A stretch of 64,000 nucleotides of DNA from Galdieria yellowstonensis (lineage: Eukaryota > Rhodophyta > Bangiophyceae > Galdieriales > Galdieriaceae), in contig JANCYU010000042.1 in assembly GCA_026122205.1 (NCBI GenBank), forward strand, positions 1 to 64,000, read 5' to 3'. A program made the translations under genes and the position numbers. Under the pieces are notes generated by a model. That model was not told the DNA's origin and ran no database searches. It worked only from the letters and a program-made list of their open reading frames with translations. Shown piece after piece: positions 1-12,115 of this stretch. The number at the start of each line of letters is the position of its first letter. The first letter of the stretch is position 1.

Positions 1-450
1 ATAAACCCTAATAAACCCTAATAAACCCTAATAAACCCTAATAAACCCTAATAAACCCTAATAAACCCTAATAAACCCTAATAAACCCTAATAAACCCTA
101 ATAAACCCTAATAAACCCTAATAAACCCTAAATAACCCTAATAAACCCTAATAAACCCTAATAAACCCTAAATAAACCCTAATAAACCCTAAATAACCCT
201 AATAAACCCTAATAAACCCTAATAAACCCTAAATAAACCCTAATAAACCCTAATAAACCCTAAATAAACCCTAAATAAACCCTAATAAACCCTAATAAAC
301 CCTAATAAACCCTAATAAACCCTAATAAACCCTAAATAAACCCTAAATAAACCCTAATAAACCCTAAATAAACCCTAAGAAAACCTAAAAAAACCTAAGA
401 AAACCTAAAAAAACCTAAAAAAACCTAAAAAAAACTAAGAAAAGTTAAGA
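1..450. repeat. telomeric repeat array (left chromosome end)
   Basis: The window opens with perfect head-to-tail copies of the 10-nt unit AATAAACCCT (G-strand AGGGTTTATT). From about position 130 there are interspersed variants: AAATAACCCT, and an 11-nt form AAATAAACCCT. From about 378 the units degrade to AAGAAAACCTA and AAAAAAACCTA, and the array fades out near 450. The C-rich strand reads inward from base 1, which is the orientation expected at a left chromosome end. The homogeneous distal part and degenerate proximal part are typical of a real telomere. The unit resembles the plant-type TTTAGGG repeat with a three-base insertion; that comparison is mine. Confidence 0.95.
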
Positions 451-3400
451 ATCATAATAACTTTGTAAACCTCTTAGTTTCTTACCCATCTTCCAAATGC
501 ATCAATTTGATGGTGCCGTAAAAATCATTATTAGTGTACTAAGTGTTCGAGTTCCAATTTTTTTGTAGTCACTTCTCTACGTTTTTAGGCCATTTTAATT
601 TTGCAATCCGTCCTTAACTTGGTGGTACCAGAGTTGCTCTATGCATGAATAGACTATCGCAACGCCTCATTTTCTTACGTGATGCTTTTTTTCTTAAACT
701 AATTGCTGTTACTCTTGTTTTTGCTTACTTTCATTTCAGTACAATTATTGTAGTGGCATGTTTTTGTTAGACCTCTTTAGTACTGCTAGACTACATCGGG
801 ACGATGAAGTTACATTAATGTTTTATGTATATTGACTATCGTAAAGTTTGCGTTACCAACGCTGTTTTAGTATGGTAAAGCTGTTGTAGTGTTAACTCGC
901 TTAGATACCCATTGATGCTTGCCTCGATCGTTCAGTTACTCATCTTCATTAAACTCGCTCAGTGAATGGTATCTCTTTGTCAATGCCTTTTAACAATTTG
1001 CGGCGATAGCAGGTTCCTTTTGTTAAGTTTTATAAACTAGTGTAACGTATAGGTATTATTTTTACTATAAATCTAATTGTGTTACTAGAGTTGCAGTGGT
1101 CAAAGTATTATTGGTTGTTTCGTAAGTAGCACCAGGAGGTAATTGACTCTAGACAATTCAAACTCATTGCTGCAAATCGTTGGGATGATTGCCATTATCA
1201 TTTTTTTTTTTCAGTTGATTATATTCCAAAGCTTATATTTTCATTTAATGATTAAGCCTCTTTGTTTTGAGTAGACCTCTCTGAAATGTCATGCAATAAC
1301 CGTGATCTAATTAAAAAAGTACCTGGACGGTGCTTAATATTCGGTGTTTAATTTACTCGTAGTGCTATAATGGCTACTTTAGTGTAAGTTAGCTTGTTGT
1401 TAACGTGTCCAATGAGACGATACTGTTGTTACTTTTTGCATTATTGAACTAGTAAAGTTCAATGTTGCTTTTTTGTCGTCCCCTTGAAAAATTTACGTTT
1501 ACGCTACACCAACTGTTTTGTTTTCATAATATGTGCAGGTTTCCGTTTCTATAATTTAGTTTGATTATAATTCTAGCTGTAGTACAAGCATATCATAATG
1601 GGCTTACACGAAGAAGCAGTGGGGTCTCTATACAGCTGTCATCAAAGGTTAGAACTGGCTGAGAGGTTTCCATTATGAAGTGTTTTTTGGTCATTATGAT
1701 GCATTACAATGCCTCTAGTGTCACCGAAAGCTTTATTCTCCTTATTACAATTCCAGGATTCTGAATAGCAGTGAAATAACCACGAGTTGACTATGGTAAA
1801 TCTTCTGTGCCCAGCACTGGTGGATAAATGAAACTTATTGCAATCAAAGCCCGTTCGGTTGCCCAACGATTCTCAGTTTGATGGTACCACTCTTGGTTCA
1901 TTCATGACTGGGTTGGTGCAGTGCCTTGAATGCCTTTTGAGTAACGGTTTTCTGCTGACATGATCGCCATTTTTATGTTTTCTCTGTAATTTTATTGTAG
2001 TACAATACCTGTGGTGTCATGTGATCATAAGTCTCTTTACTACAAGTCGAAGACTCTGAAATAACGAAGCGACCTTTATCTAAACTAAGATGTACTTTGA
2101 CCATCGTAAATCTTCTTTGCCCAGCACTATCGTAAATTGATCCGAGCTGTTGCTGTGTTGGCTCGTTTTGACACTTGGTTGCTCGATTTGATCCTACAAT
2201 TATTCATCTGTCTTGATTGGATTGAGACAGTGCGTTGCATTTTTTTCTTCATTCCTCTAACCAATTTGTGGTCAAACTATCTCCTCTTTTTATGTATTAT
2301 ATACTTTAGACAAAAAGGTTTTCATAATTAAGGCTTACCTTGATTCGAAATGTGTGATATGCGGAGCATTGCTCTAAAATGCATTGGTTGAATTGTTGCA
2401 CACAAGGAATCAGTTATTTCTACACAGTTCTGATCCATTGTTGTTAACAGCGGAGAGGATTGCAATGAAGATATTTTTGATGGTACCACTGTTGGTTAAT
2501 GCACAATCGAACTAGTGCAGCACCTTGTACTCCTCATGTGATGGCTTTTCTCGGTGGATACCATTTATCACGCTTTTTCGTACCTTTATTACATGTAAAA
2601 GCCATGTAGTGGCATGTTTTTATTGAGCCTTTTGTTGCAAGTCGACGAGTTTGAAATATTGAACCAACCTTGATATAACTTAAATTATGTTTTGACCAGT
2701 GTGAAAATTTTACGCCCAACATAGTCGTGGATCGCTACAACCTATTGCAATTTTAGCCGGCCTGGATGCCCACTGAATCTGGATTCGATCGTACAGTTAG
2801 CCTACTATGATTTATTGGATTGACTCAGTGCTAAGTGATTATTTTTTAATGTCTCTGTACAATTTGTGGCTACAGTATTTTCCTTTTGTTGCGTTTTATA
2901 AACTATAACGGTAAGTTTTTTTAATTTATTATTAAGTTAATTATACACGTGTGACTAGAGGATCAGTTGTCAAAGAAGCATTGGTTGTTTCGTGACTTGT
3001 ACGAGGAATCAGTTGTTTCTAATCGGTTCAAATTCATTGTTTCAAATCACTGAGATGATTGCCATCCATTATTATTGTTTTTGGTCTTATGAACGTGTTG
3101 CAAAACCTGTAGTGTCATGTAATTATTCTAGCTCTTAATTAAGAACCGACAACTCTTAAATGCCATGCAATAACAGTGATATAGAGAACAAAGTACCTTG
3201 ACCATGCTTTGTATTCCATGACCAACTTCGTCGTAGCTCTATATTGGTTACTGCAGTATGAGTTAGTTTGTTAGAAGATACTGCTGTTAACGTATGCATA
3301 GTTGAACTAGTACAGTTCAATGTGTCTTTCTCTTATTGCTTTTTAACTGTTTACGTTAAAGCTACATACTTCTTTATGTTTTGTGCTTTAGGCAGGGTTT

Positions 3401-5000
3401 CTTTTCGATAATTTTTATGTTTATCATATTACAAAGAACAAAAAATCATTGTAGAATAGCTTCTTGCACAAGGAAGCAGTGGTCTCTATCTAGACAGTCC
3501 TTATCAACTGTCTGAATTGGATAAGAGGATTTCTAGTATGGAGGATTTTTTTTGGTCATTTCGATGCATTGCAATGCCTCTAATGTCTCAGAAACCTTAC
3601 GCTTCCTTATTACATGTACACAATTCTGAAAAACAGTAAAGTAACCACGATTTGACAACCGTAAACATTCTCTTCCCAACAAGTTCGTAGATAGATGCAA
3701 CTTATGGCAGCGCAAGCTAGTTCGTTTTCTAACGGTTCTCAATTTGAAGTGTACCACTGTTATGCTATGCATGATTGAACTAGTTTAGTGCCTTGCACCT
3801 TTTTTCGTAATTCTCTTTGCTGAAAAAATTGCATTTTGGGAGAACCCTTTTTGATTTCATTGCAGTACAATTTCTGTAATGGCATGTAATCAGTGAGCGT
3901 CTTTATTACAACTAGAATAGTCCGAAACAGTGAAGGAGTCTTGGTATAACGTTAAAAATGCTCTGGCAGTAGTCAATCTTCTGTGCCCAACACCATTGTG
4001 GGCAGATTTAATTTATTGCAGGATGAGTCAGTTGCGCCGCCCCACATTGATAAATTCCACGGTAGCCACTGTTGGTTGACGTATAATTCAATTGCTGCAT
4101 TGCATAGTATCTGTTTGTTGACGTTTTTAACTATTTTCAGCGACATTATATTCCTTCTGATGTTTTTATAAGCTGGACGGGGTCCCTTTTTCATATTTTT
4201 TCTCCTACCCTGTTTCTATTTGCGCGACAATTTGGTCATTGGAAAAGAAAGCAATGCTTGAATCGTGACTTGCACGAAGAAGCAGTTATTTCTAAACAGT
4301 TTAAATCTATCGTTGTAAATCACTGAAAGGATTGCAATTACGAATGATTTTTGTCAAGTCATTACGATTTCTCCAGAGCCACGGAATCGTTAGGCCTCTT
4401 TATTGTGCATTACAGTTCAACTGTGTTCCTTTTTATGTTTCTTATGCAACGAATTGAGTTTTGTATTAACTGTTTTCCTGAGTTAATTTTAAATGTTTGA
4501 CAAGTGGAGCATTGGACAACGAAAAGCATTAGAGGAGTGGTGAATTACACGCGGAAGCAGTTCTTTCTTGTCGTTTGTAATCCATTGTAATAAATAGCTC
4601 GGTAAATTTCTACTATCAGGTTCTTTGCCATTTTCGTGCATTACAATTCTCCTGTTGTCATTGACAACAACTCTCTATTGCGAATCGACTAACTTCGAAA
4701 TGGAGTGAAGCAGTCTTGATACAACGTAAAATTGCTCTGACAACAGTAAGTATTCTGAGCCCAGTACAGTTGTAGATCGATATAAGTGGTTGCAGTTTCA
4801 CCACGTTTGGTTGCCCAATGATGCCAAGTTCGATTGTACAAATTCTTTGTCTATGTAGGATTGACTTGACAAAGTGCGCTGCGTTCTTATCTAAGAGTTT
4901 TTTACCAACTTGCATTTACGCCATCGCCGTTTCAAGGCTTTTATACGTTGGGAATGGTTCCTTTTTTTGTTTTTTGCTTTTGCCCAATTCTTAATGTGCG
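451..5000. repeat. diverged subtelomeric tandem repeat, higher-order period about 1.87 kb
   Basis: Recognisable blocks recur at near-constant offsets. The block around 1021-1200 (TTTTATAAACTA, TTGGTTGTTTCGT, GATGATTGCCAT) returns at 2888-3070. The block at 1609-1740 (GAAGCAGTGG...TCTCTAT, ATGCATTACAATGCCTCTA) returns at 3470-3600. The block at 1870-2060 returns at 3740-3920, and that at 2405 returns at 4276. Each offset is about 1,861-1,871 bases. Inside each long unit shorter motifs recur: an AGGAATCAGTTATTTCTA-like block at 1137, 1609, 2405, 3004, 3470, 4276 and 4551, and a 'cgtaaatcttct...gcccagcac' block near 1800, 2110, 2700, 3665, 3975 and 4745. Identity is low enough that the copies must be old. 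Only short, mutually overlapping ORFs occur here and I see no gene. Confidence 0.8.
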
Positions 5001-6310
5001 ACAGTCGAATTAGTGGACAAGCCATTAATTGAATCGGGACTAGCAAAAGGAAATTTTACGTTCTTCTTCAAAATCGCTAAAAAGATTTCTATTATTCAGA
5101 CTTCATTCGTCATTTCAACGCTTTACAATCCTTTTCGTGTTGTGTTGTCTGTAATTGTTATCTTTTACGAATTCGCAAGTTTCAACTTTCCTAACCTACC
5201 TGACCTTTATTTCAACTAGGACGCTTTCGATTTGTGACAATGGGTTGATAACAACTTGAAAACGAAAATAGAGAGTCTTCCATTTCGACCTATCATTGCA
5301 AATGCCGAAATCGTTTCAAAATTCAAAGGAATGCCGGATGTTAAGTTCACAAAAATCTGCTTCTCGTATAGTAAATATAGTACGTGGCAACTGTTCTTGC
5401 TGGTAAGCTCTCTTTTAATGGTGGACGAGCAAGTCTTCAGAACGACCTTTTCGCCCTTTACTATAGTCATCTATTTGCAAAGATGAGCCTTTATAGTTTA
5501 GTCAAGGGTACACAATAAAGAGCGCGATTGTGAAGTACCTACTATCGAGTTTTGTTGATTCCTCTTCTCATTAGTAAGGCCTTTAATTTAGAACTTAGCC
5601 AAACATTTATATTCTTTAGTATGGTTGTATGTATCGTTCTTTCGCAGTAAAAGGAAACCGCGATTTTAGTCCTAGTTTGCCATTTCTTTAGGTGAAGACG
5701 CCGGAAAATAATAACTCTGGATATCGACCCCGAAAGTGGTGAGCATGCCATCGGTTAAAGTCAAAAAAATGGAGCTTCAGCTTATCCACCTCTATTTGCT
5801 TCTCCTTACATTTCTTAGTGTGCTTTTTACGAATCTGTGAACTAGTTTAGATGCTTTAATTCACTTTAGCAATTCGTGATATTTCTAGTCCTCCTACAAT
5901 GCTGATATATCTACTGTGCGGTTTGTAAGCATTCTCCTAGGCGTGATACTTATGCAGTAGTGTTGAATGACTCTGTAGCTTCCTATCTAAAACTTGCCAA
6001 GGAATGTTTTTTACATACTTGTATTTTTGTGGTCCATGTTGAACTGACTGCTTTCAACAAACCATAGTGCCCTTATTCCCATTGAGATTGCAATCAACTG
6101 TTCTCGTTGGCAATTGATTGGTTTCTTGGGTGCAGCTGGGATTCGGCGGAGCATGATAACAGACCTTTTTCTTGTAAAATGAGCTATTGATTCAGGACAA
6201 GATGCTTTCGTTTGGCATTTTCCAAGTGAGAGTTGCATTTATTTGCCTTGTTTTATTGTTTGATATCGGAAAATCCAAGTTGTATCTTTAGTACGAGCGC
6301 CAGAGTAGTG
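5001..6310. other. subtelomeric stretch without recognisable gene
   Basis: Short ORFs occur on both strands (for example 5013-5219 and 5256-5486 on plus, 5216-5470 on minus), but they overlap each other, lack recognisable domains and have no supporting splice structure. The sequence is AT-rich transition DNA between the repeat array and the decayed retrotransposon. I see nothing functional in it. Confidence 0.5.
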
Positions 6311-6319
6311 AAAATGGTA

Positions 6320-8620
6320 GAACCACTACTACCAGTTCCCATTTTGGGCTATTCGGATGGCTTCGCCTTTAGGGCGTCGGCTCGTGGTGGTAACGTCGCT
6401 AGAGTCAAAGCTAAGGCGACGTAGGTTTTCGGTGATGGACATACGAACGCCCATCACTCCCTCTGAAAACCGACCTGCCAGAATAAATCCTTATAACCCA
6501 GTCCAGTACCAGCACTGCGACGATCCACTGTTGAACCCTTGTGCGACCACAGGTAGAATGACTACAAGCCTAATAAGAAAACTCACCAGTCGTCCACCAT
6601 CGATGAATTGCTTCGTCCGAGGCTTTATTTTCCTGCATTTCTACTAGTGTACTCGAATCTTCCTCCAACCAATTCGTCGCACAAGCCTTCCACCTAGAAG
6701 GCTATGGAAGCAACCGAGAATAGCAGGTAGTTTAGCAAACAGTTTCTCCATGGACCCGAAGATAACCAGCCTCTTCGAGGCCCATCGAGTGCATTCACAA
6801 AGTAAATGACTCAACGTTTCAGGTACATTGGCCAAACAATAGGCACAACGAGTCTTCCATTCTTCATCCAAGATACCTATTCTGGCGAGCCTCGAGCAAG
6901 AACACCAACCACCAGCACAAATACGCATCAGCACTTGAAGAATTTTGCTATATTAAGAATAGTCGAAGGACCTATCACGCAACAATGCACTACCGATTTG
7001 TAATGCAAACTGACAATACTCACGCCAAGTATGTGATATTGTCGTGTTGCCAGTACTCAACCATTTGCTGTGAATGTCTTATTGCAATGTTCGTTGCAAT
7101 GCCTTGGAACCACTGCTCGATCGTTGCATTAAATTCATTGCTAAACTTCTAACTTTCTCCTCAACCATGCTTTGATGTTTTTCACCCATGTGCCTTTCCG
7201 AAATGTAGGTAGAACAACATAAGACACTGATTCATGGGCGCTTACTAGGTCCTTTGGCCCATACACGCGCCCGGCGTCCTGCTATAAGTGACTCCACACT
7301 AGGTATACCCAATTCAGTATACAAAGCAGTAAAGCATACTCCTGTGTGCTTCGTATGCACTCCTACAACCATTCGCAAAGTTTGATTCAACAGCAAACTC
7401 AAACATTTGGCATGTAGTTGATGCATACCCCCACTACTCAGAGCCCGAACTAAACCGGGTACCAGACAACTATTGACAACAAGTAGGCGGAGATTCATCG
7501 GAATTCCACTATTGCTAAAAATGGAGTTGCAATCTACAATCAATGCCCATGACGCTGGATTTGAAGTTTCAAAGTAGATCCTTCCGCCGTAAAGCTAGTA
7601 TTCAAATCAATATCCAAATGACGATATTCTTCGACAACAGGAATGTCTTTGCCTTGCATTTGCCATTGCCATCTATACATCCATGGATAACGGCAAAACC
7701 ACATTTGACTTACCGATTTTCATTTCAAATTGAGTCAAATATTCTCTTAAATTGTAAATGGAGGCCTTCAGACAATGCCGACTAAGAGCTAACAATAGCA
7801 CATCATTGGCAAACATCAATCCAGGTGATCGATTCTACGTACTAGCGCCGCTTCTGATTGATGAATAGACCGAACAACAGCGGCGCTGAAGGAACACCTT
7901 AACTACTCCTCTACAGAAAGAAAAATCAGGCGAGAGTGTTTGAGATATCCGAGAAGACACCTGAGTCCACGAAATACGATAAAGCCCATGATGAAATGCC
8001 AGACATCGACCTAAAATTCCTAAAACTTCCACTTTACGGAACAAGGCTTCATGAGGAACCCGATCAAAAGCTTTTCGAAAGTCAACGAAACATAAATAAG
8101 TAGGAGTTTTCCTTGTTGCATCGTCATCGAATAAACCCCACCACAATAATGAATTCCGCCGCATACCCCTTGCGAGAATAGAACAAGACATGCTCAGGTA
8201 CCAAACACTGTAAGCTCCCACCGCCTTGCGAATGAGATTGGTGACAATCGCACTCAACGGTTTCGAAAAGGTACAGTGAGACTGATGCCAGGAAAATTGC
8301 TCATAAAACTCAAATCTCCCTTTTGCGATACGTATATTGGAAGAGCTGGGTTGAATGAACTTGGAATCTTCCCGCTTTGAAAGATCCAATTGAGCAAGCC
8401 GAGTAACACACGGCTCATTGGAGTGTCCACTATGGATGAGGTTTGGAATTCTTCTTCTTCTGGGATGATAATATTGACGAAGTAGAAGCGGTAAGAAGAA
8501 TCAGCTTCCGAAACTCCATACCAATTTGATCCTTACAAGCAGCTTCACCATGGGCAGTGAACCAAAAGGAGCACAACTCGCAAAAAAGGTTAGTCGTCAT
8601 CGATAGTACAGTTTGTAACA
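6320..8620 (-). mobile_element. decayed LINE-type (non-LTR) retrotransposon, reverse transcriptase region
   Basis: Read on the minus strand, a non-LTR retrotransposon polyprotein appears in order but in broken frames. An upstream RT block with a typical G-x-IP...KGD...GISL pattern lies at about 8450-8300. The RT palm has the signature 'FVDFRKAFDRVPHEAL' near 8100. A box corresponding to the YADD catalytic motif lies near 7815-7790. A thumb/connection segment is at 7543-7232. A C-terminal zinc-knuckle of the C-x2-C-x7-H-x4-C type ('CAYCLANVPETLSHLLCEC') lies near 6850. The remaining downstream sequence can be followed to about 6320. Frameshifts and an in-frame stop show it is dead. No endonuclease, ORF1, poly-A tail or target-site duplication could be recognised, so the ends are approximate. 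Confidence 0.8.
7675..8389 (-). pseudogene. reverse transcriptase domain of the LINE remnant, disrupted
   Basis: This is the longest conserved piece of the element. The frame is open from 8389 to a TAG at 7835-7837 and then continues in the same frame through the catalytic box to a second stop near 7675. Position two of the metal-binding pair is retained but the first Asp is replaced by Asn (F-A-N-D where F-A-D-D is expected). Together with the internal stop, this means no active polymerase. The palm motif with its own Asp (VDFRKAFD) is intact. Neighbouring pieces of the element lie in other frames on both sides. Confidence 0.8.
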
Positions 8621-11600
8621 CGACAAAACGATGCGTGTGTTGCGTTTCAGAAGAATTTCAAGTTTACTTTTCTAGTATTGTAAATTCTTTTAGCTTAACC
8701 TGATAAAGCTTCAATTTTCCATCTACTTTCGTCAACAAAGTCTACCTATTCAACTTGGAAAGTTCCAAGTACACTCACACGTGCTTAAAGGCACTGAATG
8801 ATATTTGGAAATTTTGTCGGGTACACTAAACTTGCAATCTCTACAAGCAAAAACAGTTGTTACAGGTAGACGTGTAAAAGGATGTGACCCCTTTTCCAAG
8901 TGCTTTCTCTCTACAGCTACATTAGCATTCTGCTACTACTTTTCGACCATTGCATTCTTATTTTTACACCACGAATCTGTACAAATATATGTATATATAC
9001 GCGCACAAGTTGGCAGTTGAAGCTGTGGAGATTGGCGGGAAAATGACAACCCTGCTGTCAATCCAGCCATTCACCCACTACGAAGCATGCAATATGACTA
9101 GTACAAAGAACCTCCGAAGAAACCTCTAAAACCTGACATGACAAAAAATTGTTTTCGAGCTTCGAAAAGGCAAAACACAGGGAGACACCCAAAAAAAAAG
9201 GTGGCAAAGCAGAGGTCAACTTCTCTCCACACTCAATCGGTTGGAACCATTTTGGTGCAGAATACTTTGCTGCAGTATTGCCAGTGCCAGTAGAAGTAAC
9301 AAAAGGAGTCCAAACTCTCTGGACTCTGCTTTGCTTTCTATCTACACTGGGACTGGAAAGGAAAGGAGACCGAGATTGTCAAATTACCCTTTTTTTATCG
9401 ATAGAAAGTGACAAGGGAATTGCGTTACCAACACGGCATGTCTACGCACTCGTCGACACAAAAAGAAAAAGACGAGGTCAAACGACTGAATGTGATTCGA
9501 TAGAGATGAAGCGTGCATGGCATTGGTCATGTAGCAACCGCTGGTTCGTCTTTTACATCGCCAGCTGGTCGTGTGATTCTCTCTTGTGAGGTTAGCTCCG
9601 GTATAGCAAGGTTAAAGCCATCTTGGAATCGTCCAGACTTTAAGTAGATTGGTAGTTCAAATTTATTTTAACAAAAAGTAGCGCTAGGATGGTTTGGCTT
9701 TCACCTTGTCGTTTTTTCTTCTTGGGTTGCCACTACTGTAACGCGGTGCTCAGGGAACCTAGAATGAATCTGAACCAAACGAGCGAGGTTTTGCTATGAT
9801 AGAGTGATAAGAACGTTGACGTGTACAGACGTCTTTTGTTCTTTTTCATTGCAACAAGTACAAAAGATCGGTACAGGAAAAACAACTTGTCACTGAGTAC
9901 AACGTGCATCGGTGCAGTGCATTCTACAAGCACAATTCTATGGATAAACTAGTACAAGACAACAATCCCGTACCCAGCTTCGTTCTCATACCTCAAAGAT
10001 TCTATTGCAAACAAGCCTTGGTGGCAGAGGGTGGCAACAAATACGGTGCCCTACAGTTTCCACATAGTTGTCTGCTGAGGATGCACAGCAGGCAGACTTT
10101 GAAGCTGATATAATCTGGTCGAAGAAACTCCTCTTGACTTCCAGCCGAAAGTCGGAAAAGGTTTTGACTCTGCCGTCAATGCGAAGAAGCAAAGGTATTC
10201 GTAGCAACGTTGAGTAGCTTGACGACAGTCATCTAACTGTCCTATCAGAACGTCAAATGCTTTCCTAGTCTAGCTGGAAACTATCAACTACTTGTTCATA
10301 CTGCTAGTGAGGATAACCGGAACAATCCTCGTATGGAATGTGACACCACGTATCTCAACTAAGAAACAGTGTGAAATATATCCAACAACGTCACTTTTTA
10401 TTATTGAGACAAACTTGAAAACTGCTGCGTCTACATTCGATCCTCGCAATTGGAATAGAAATTCGAAAAGCCCGTTGGAAGACTGGCCAGTTGAAATAAT
10501 GTGTTGAAGAAACCCTTTCTCTGTCAAACCCACAAACGCGCATAACATATTGTTCCTTTGTTCTGTCTTCAAGTACATGTACGCAAAATACAACAACCAA
10601 GGAAATTGTATGCCTTGAAGAAAGTTGCAAAGATCTTTGGATTTTTTCTGGAGAGTCCTCAACTGGACTCAGTGAAAGCTGTCACTGTTCAGCAGAGGCT
10701 TGTGAACAAACAACTCTGGCCATCTACAGATTTTTTCTGACATACTATTGGAAAGGGATTTCACGTATTAGAGCATAGTGAAATTTTGGACTGTACAGTT
10801 TGCAGTTATTCGACAAGCAACAGACTACGAGTTTGTCGTTCTTCTGGCACGAAAAAGCTCCACCTTATAATCACGTATTCATCGTGAGCACAGAAACAAA
10901 CGCAGTTGAGAATGTCTTAATTTTAGGCTACAAGAGAAGCCGGCTTCGGACCGAGCTTCGAAGAGCAAGACTGTGATTACAATCAAAAGAACAAAAGGTT
11001 CACTTTTCAAGCTCAAATGCTTACTTTTACCAACCAGTCGCGCAAGTTTTGTGTTTGTTGCCGAAGCGGCGAAAGTTCTTGTTCTCTGTCTACTGTTTGC
11101 TTTGGTGTGACCAACATGTAGCGGCACTAACAAACAGCACTAGTTCCCATTCAACCTCATCAAACAGTCTGGATGATTCGCCATCTTCTCAGAATGTTTT
11201 GAAGCATCTTTCCTTCGGAATTACCATCGTGTCTTGCAGGAGACTCATAGTCTGCTCCCACTCGAGTTTTGAGGAGAAACAACGTTCCAAGTTCAAAGCA
11301 ACTCACCGTCGATAGCAATGGTGCCACACAGGATGATATAGTTGTCTCATAAAGACTGGTGTTCTTGGAAAAATTCGACCACTTGCTTCAAAATGTCTTT
11401 TCGTGACTTTTGGTCAAGTTGGTGTGAAGAAAAGGTGGACACTGTAGTTCAGAGATCACCTCCTTGGCTCTCCTTTAGAAGATCAACTATGGCCGAGTTT
11501 TGACTGGTACAAGGAAAGACAATTTAGATACTGAAAACGCAAAATACTCTAATAACAAAACAAAAGAAGAACACACCAGATATGGATCGCTTACGTTGAA

Positions 11601-12115
11601 ACAGATGATACTATCAATATTTGCTGAAAGTCGAAAAAACCATTTTCTCTAAAAGGCTACTTATGAACAACTTGAGCCATAGGCTGTCCCAATCACAACA
11701 AATTGTCCAAAAGTTACGCTGCACTCTTTCTAGCCAAATAGGTAGATTGAACCTGGACACAGCTAAATGCTGGTGTCCCTTTGCCTTTCTTCATTCTCTC
11801 TCAAGTTTATGGAACATCTGGTTTTATCCATTGCAGTTGGTTTCATTTCCATTTACCTGTAAAAAGAGTAGTTACAAGACACTTTATTGCTGCAAAAACT
11901 ATCTCCAACTAGTATACTCTTGGAACTTTTTACATTAGGTAGCGTGTCAAGTTTGAGGTGTGAGCCTTTCAGTAAAAACAACTTTACACAATATTCATAG
12001 GTGTAAGAATACTTTGTAAATTTGACTACTCTATTGACCTCCTTATCCAACTAGTCTTAGTCCATCAAAACAAGCGTTGTAGTCATCTTTCCGATTTATA
12101 CTTTTTGCAATTTGG
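8621..12115. other. 3.5-kb gene-poor stretch; one weak ORF at 10288-10662 (minus)
   Basis: No conserved protein could be recognised on either strand. The longest frames (9149-9589 plus, 146 codons starting with TTG; 10288-10662 minus, 124 codons starting with TTG) lack ATG starts, domains and convincing composition. Around 10290-10660 three frames on two strands are open at once, which is more likely chance than coding. Short-intron splicing that revealed small genes elsewhere in the window gave nothing persuasive here. I call the stretch intergenic/subtelomeric, with the minus-strand ORF as the only candidate. Confidence 0.45.

Noticed and set aside
1..450. CRISPR-like direct repeats
   Set aside because: Units are contiguous without spacers, at a sequence end, and degrade gradually: a telomere in a eukaryotic context.
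9149..9589. 146-codon plus-strand ORF
   Set aside because: Starts with TTG, has no domain or splice support and unremarkable composition; likely chance.
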